Shown piece by piece: positions 6,188 to 8,715 of a stretch of 8,715 nt of DNA. The stretch is from Serpentinimonas sp. (GTDB lineage: Bacteria; Pseudomonadota; Gammaproteobacteria; Burkholderiales; Burkholderiaceae_C), in contig JALOSG010000109.1 of the NCBI GenBank assembly GCA_025458665.1, forward strand, positions 1 through 8,715, written 5' to 3'. The notes under the pieces are model-generated. The model made no database searches. It was not told the origin of the DNA and saw only the letters and a list, made by a program, of their open reading frames with translations. The position numbers and the translations under genes are program-made. Numbering within the stretch: the stretch's first letter is position 1; every line of letters starts with the position of its first letter.

Positions 6188-7105
6188 TCAGTGCGAACGG
6201 ATCATGGTGCCAAAAGCCTGATCGCTCAGGATTTCCAGCAGCATGGCGTGCGGCACCCGCCCGTCGATGATGTGCACCGCATTCACGCCGCTGCGCGCGG
6301 CATCGAGCGCGCCGGCCAGCTTGGGGATCATGCCGCCGCTGATGGTGCCGTCGGCCATGAGCTCGTCGATCTGGCGCATGGTGAGTTCGGTGAGCAGTGC
6401 GCCGGCTTTGTTCAGCACACCCGGAATGTTGGTGAGCATGAGCAGCTTTTCGGCCTGCAGCACCGTGGCCAGCTTGGCGGCCACCACATCGGCGTTGATG
6501 TTGTAGCTCTCGTTCTGCTCACCAAAACCAATAGGACTGACCACCGGGATGAACTGGTCGTCCTGCAAAGCTTTGACCACGCTGGGATCTATGCCCACGA
6601 TGTCGCCCACCAGGCCCACGTCGTGCTCCACGTTCGGGTCCTGCTGGTCCACCATGCGCAGCTTGCGTGCGCGGATCAGCCCGCCGTCGCGCCCGGTCAG
6701 GCCCACCGCCTTGCCGCCGGCCTGGTTGATGAGGCCCACAATGTCCTGCTGCACCTCGCCGGCCAGCACCCATTCCACGGCTTCCATGGTTTCGGCATCC
6801 GTCACGCGCATGCCCTGGATGAACTTACCCTCCTTGCCCAGCCGCTGCAGCAGGCGCTCGATTTGCGGGCCGCCACCGTGCACCACCACCGGGTTGATAC
6901 CCACCAGCTTCAGCAACACCACATCCTCGGCAAAAGCGGCCTGCAGCAGCGGGTCGGTCATGGCATTGCCGCCGTACTTGATGACCATGGTCTTGCCGTG
7001 GTACTTGCGTATGTAAGGCAGGGCCTGCGCCAGGATGCGGGCCTTGTCGGCCGGGGGGAGCTGGGAGGTGGTGTCCGGGGAGGATGGCGTGGAAGGGGTA
7101 GTCAT
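6188..7105 (-). CDS. argB: Acetylglutamate kinase
   Basis: ArgB phosphorylates N-acetyl-L-glutamate with ATP, the second step of arginine biosynthesis in the cytoplasm. The 305-residue product carries the family landmarks: VIKYGGNAM (41-49, phosphate binding), NPVVVHGGGPQI (71-82), GLTGRDGGLIRARKL, SYNINADVVAAKLA, LLTNIPGVL and ISGGMIPKL. The N-terminal helix RILAQALPYIRKYHGKTMVIKYGG is the type found in hexameric, arginine-inhibited enzymes such as that of Pseudomonas aeruginosa, so feedback inhibition by arginine is likely (inference). The first 18 residues are a Thr/Ser/Pro-rich tail. The ATG at 7105 lacks a clear Shine-Dalgarno sequence, but no better start exists before the conserved helix. 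It lies 56 bp after the DUF3047 gene and 25 bp before slmA. No other arginine gene is in view. Confidence 0.96.
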   Translation of the reverse strand: MTTPSTPSSPDTTSQLPPADKARILAQALPYIRKYHGKTMVIKYGGNAMTDPLLQAAFAEDVVLLKLVGINPVVVHGGGPQIERLLQRLGKEGKFIQGMRVTDAETMEAVEWVLAGEVQQDIVGLINQAGGKAVGLTGRDGGLIRARKLRMVDQQDPNVEHDVGLVGDIVGIDPSVVKALQDDQFIPVVSPIGFGEQNESYNINADVVAAKLATVLQAEKLLMLTNIPGVLNKAGALLTELTMRQIDELMADGTISGGMIPKLAGALDAARSGVNAVHIIDGRVPHAMLLEILSDQAFGTMIRSH

Positions 7106-7124
7106 GGCGTTGCAGTCTGTTACA

Positions 7125-7139
7125 CGGCAAATTGTGCCG
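7125..7139. repeat. Inverted repeat upstream of argB
   Basis: CGGCA-AATTG-TGCCG forms a 5-bp stem with a 5-nt loop in the 56-bp gap between the DUF3047 gene and argB, ending 20 nt before the argB ATG. No T-run follows in the transcribed direction, so it is not a typical terminator. It may be a protein site, an RNA stem or chance. Confidence 0.35.
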
Positions 7140-7161
7140 GAAATAGTCGCGCGCGCACGGT

Positions 7162-7923
7162 TCAGAACGGACAGGGGGCGTCGGCGGCCACGAACTGCAA
7201 ATCAGCGAAGGCGGAGCGGGCGCGCTCGCCGGTGTTGTCGGTGTCGGCGGCCACGGCCAGCAGCGTGGGCCGGGCGCGGTCGGTGCCAAAGGCGCGGACC
7301 ACATCGGCACGCACATCGCGGCGCTCCGTCACCCATTGGCCCACACGCTCCGGGCCGGTCTGCAGCACCACCATGCGGGTGCGGTCGGTGTAGGCATTGG
7401 ACTTCTCGGTGCCCACGGGGTAGCGGTTGTCCCACACGTAGTTCAGCGCGGCATCGGGCAGCAAATCGCCAAAAATGGTGCGCCCCAGGCGCAGCTGTGC
7501 CCGCACGCCAAAGCTCATGGCTTCTGGGGGCAAAGAGAAGGCCACATACACCCGGGCCGCGTAATCGTCACCGGCCTTGGTGGCCATGTCGGCCTTTTCC
7601 AGCACACGCTCCACGCGCCAACGCCAGCACAGCACGGGAGTGGCGTTCAGGTCCACCTCCAGCGGGCGGGCGAGCAGGGCCATGCTGCCATCGGCCTGGG
7701 CTTCAAAGGCGGCCACACCATCTACCTGGGCGGTTTGGTATTGGGTGGGCTTGATGCGGTCGTTGATGGTGACCACACGCCAGGGTTCGGGCAGGGTGGC
7801 GCCAGCATTCTGCGCTGCAGCCAGGACGAGCATGGAGCCAACGACCACAGCACAGACGTACCGCAGGGAGCCCCCATGGCGCTGGCGCGAAGATGGGCAA
7901 GGTAGATGAGATTGGACGGGCAT
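7162..7923 (-). CDS. Exported DUF3047 domain protein
   Basis: The 253-residue product is a DUF3047 family protein of unknown function. A basic N-terminal stretch (about 1-21) leads into the hydrophobic segment YVCAVVVGSMLVLAAAQ (22-38), with a plausible cleavage after AGA (40-42), so the mature protein probably sits in the periplasm. Family features seen are LCWRWRV (98-104), KAGDDYAARVYVAF (117-130), NYVWDN (161-166) and ADTDNTGERARSAFADLQF (226-244). A Cys at 10 is not in a lipobox context. AGGAGA (7934-7939) lies 10 nt before the ATG and supports this start. It is transcribed toward argB with a 56-bp gap and diverges from the CYTH gene. No enzymatic role can be read from the sequence; a carbohydrate-binding-like beta sandwich is a guess only. 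Confidence 0.85.
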   Translation of the reverse strand: MPVQSHLPCPSSRQRHGGSLRYVCAVVVGSMLVLAAAQNAGATLPEPWRVVTINDRIKPTQYQTAQVDGVAAFEAQADGSMALLARPLEVDLNATPVLCWRWRVERVLEKADMATKAGDDYAARVYVAFSLPPEAMSFGVRAQLRLGRTIFGDLLPDAALNYVWDNRYPVGTEKSNAYTDRTRMVVLQTGPERVGQWVTERRDVRADVVRAFGTDRARPTLLAVAADTDNTGERARSAFADLQFVAADAPCPF

Positions 7924-8004
7924 GGTAATTTTGTCTCCTGGGGGGCACCTGGGTTCCCTGCTCTTGGATTTTCATCGCGGAGTCTTCCGCAGCTTTGAAC
8001 TGTC
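7924..8004. promoter_or_regulatory. Divergent intergenic region between DUF3047 and CYTH genes
   Basis: This 81-bp gap must hold the promoters for both outward genes unless they are internal to neighbours. I cannot point to a convincing -35/-10 pair on either strand. It contains a perfect inverted repeat GCGGA-GTCT-TCCGC (7977-7990), 14 nt before the CYTH ATG, and the ribosome site of the DUF3047 gene at 7934-7939. Confidence 0.4.
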
Positions 8005-8715
8005 ATGTCGTCTTCCACCAGCGCCGAAATCGAACTCAAGCTGCTCATTCCCGGGCTGACAGCCGCACAGGCGCGCCAGGCCCTGCAGCGCTCGCCGGCG
8101 CTGCGACGCCGGCAACCTCAGGTGACCCAGCTGTGGAACATCTACTTCGACACGCCCGAGCAGTATCTGCGCAGCCAGCGCAGCGCCCTGCGCTTGCGCC
8201 GAACCACCCGCAAGGACCCGGCAAGCAGGCCCGATGCCAGCGGGGCAACGCCACGGACACCGTGGTTGCAGACCTTCAAGACTGCGGGCCATTCGCAGGG
8301 AGGACTGAGCCAGCGCGGAGAGTGGGAGCGTGCGGTGCGCGGCAAACAACTGAGCCTGGCGGCTTTGGCCGGTTCGCCGTGGGCCGAACTGGACCCCGAC
8401 GGAACCCGGTTTGCTGCGCTGCAACCCCGCTTTCAGACCCGTTGCGAGCGCACGCTGTGGCTGGTGCGCAGGCGCAGCGGCGCAGTCATGGAGGTGGCGC
8501 TGGATGCGGGCTCCGTACAGGCAGGCGCGCTGGTCCAGCCCATGCTGGAACTGGAACTGGAGCTGGTGCAGGGCAGCCCCGAGGACCTGTTCGAACTGGC
8601 CAGCGAACTGGCTGAAACCCTGCCTTTGCTGCCGTTCGACACCAGCAAGGCGCAGCGCGGCTATGCCTTGTCCGATGCAGCCACCGCCGGGACTCCCTGG
8701 CCTGGGTCTGGGTCC
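8005..8715 (+). CDS. CYTH domain protein, probable CYTH-CHAD inorganic triphosphatase (3' end cut off by window)
   Basis: This frame stays open from ATG 8005 to the window end, 237 codons without a stop. The protein begins MSSSTSAEIELKLLIPG, giving the defining ExExK motif of the CYTH superfamily at residues 8-12. Other tunnel-fold landmarks follow: NIYFDTP (45-51), ALRLRR (61-66), LQTFKT (88-93), RGEWE (104-108), MEVALDAGSV, and LELELELV (181-188), the acidic strand expected to bind metal. A conserved Lys/Arg near the end (SKAQRGY) closes the domain. Proteins like E. coli YgiF carry a CHAD domain after CYTH and hydrolyse inorganic triphosphate with Mg or Mn; the CHAD part would lie beyond the edge (inference). 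Residues 70-86 look like a variable linker. An in-frame TGA at 7996 fixes this ATG as the earliest ATG, but there is no clear Shine-Dalgarno sequence. Confidence 0.9.
   Translation, partial: MSSSTSAEIELKLLIPGLTAAQARQALQRSPALRRRQPQVTQLWNIYFDTPEQYLRSQRSALRLRRTTRKDPASRPDASGATPRTPWLQTFKTAGHSQGGLSQRGEWERAVRGKQLSLAALAGSPWAELDPDGTRFAALQPRFQTRCERTLWLVRRRSGAVMEVALDAGSVQAGALVQPMLELELELVQGSPEDLFELASELAETLPLLPFDTSKAQRGYALSDAATAGTPWPGSGS

Noticed and set aside
5482..7393. Plus-strand frames at 5482-6270 and 5729-7393 opposite slmA, argB and the DUF3047 gene, the first starting right after the operator dyad
   Set aside because: An ATG next to the dyad made a divergent gene tempting, but the translations are low-complexity antisense products and slmA and argB on the other strand are unambiguous.
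8545..8566. CTGGAA/CTGGAG triplet-pair repeat in the CYTH gene as a repeat element
   Set aside because: It encodes the alternating LELELEL strand typical of the CYTH metal-binding face, so protein function explains it.
7995..8615. A 206-codon plus-strand frame overlapping the CYTH gene
   Set aside because: It runs in a different frame from the CYTH motifs (ExExK, YFDTP, LELELELV). The real gene starts at 8005 and has no stop before the window end.

Overview
The window looks like chromosomal DNA of a high-GC betaproteobacterium, most likely a member of the Comamonadaceae (Acidovorax, Alicycliphilus or Comamonas type). This placement rests on overall GC richness, protein flavour and the argB-slmA neighbourhood. 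It was made from memory, not from a search. Seven protein genes fill almost all of the sequence. Six are on the minus strand and one, at the right end, is on the plus strand. I see no tRNA, rRNA, insertion sequence, phage gene or CRISPR array.

Region 1 (about 1-5530, minus strand, read right to left) is a fatty-acid or acyl-CoA beta-oxidation cluster. It starts with a TetR-family repressor gene (5453-4779). Next come a 598-residue acyl-CoA dehydrogenase of the DmdC-like type (4706-2910) and a small exported DUF2147 protein (2890-2408). Last is a bifunctional 3-hydroxyacyl-CoA dehydrogenase/enoyl-CoA hydratase with FadN domain order (2337 to beyond position 1). Together the enzymes supply the first three steps of the beta-oxidation cycle; a thiolase would be expected just past the left edge. 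Upstream of the TetR gene is a compact control region: an A/T tract resembling an UP element, a TTGACG / TAAAAT promoter with a 16-bp spacer, and a 28-bp dyad that overlaps the -10 box and ends at the GTG start codon. This strongly suggests an autoregulated operon that is derepressed by an acyl-CoA-type ligand.

Region 2 (5569-7923, minus strand) holds a DUF3047 exported protein, acetylglutamate kinase ArgB (arginine biosynthesis) and SlmA (a TetR-fold nucleoid-occlusion factor acting on FtsZ), in that transcription order with gaps of 56 and 25 bp. They may be co-transcribed.

Region 3 (8005 to the right edge, plus strand) is the N-terminal CYTH domain of a probable CYTH-CHAD inorganic triphosphatase, divergent from the DUF3047 gene across an 81-bp gap and cut off by the window end.

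The enzymes are ordinary housekeeping types. The parts worth a second look are the operator/promoter upstream of the TetR gene, the exported DUF2147 gene inside a beta-oxidation operon, and the DUF3047 neighbour of argB-slmA. I did not find convincing evidence of an undescribed system.
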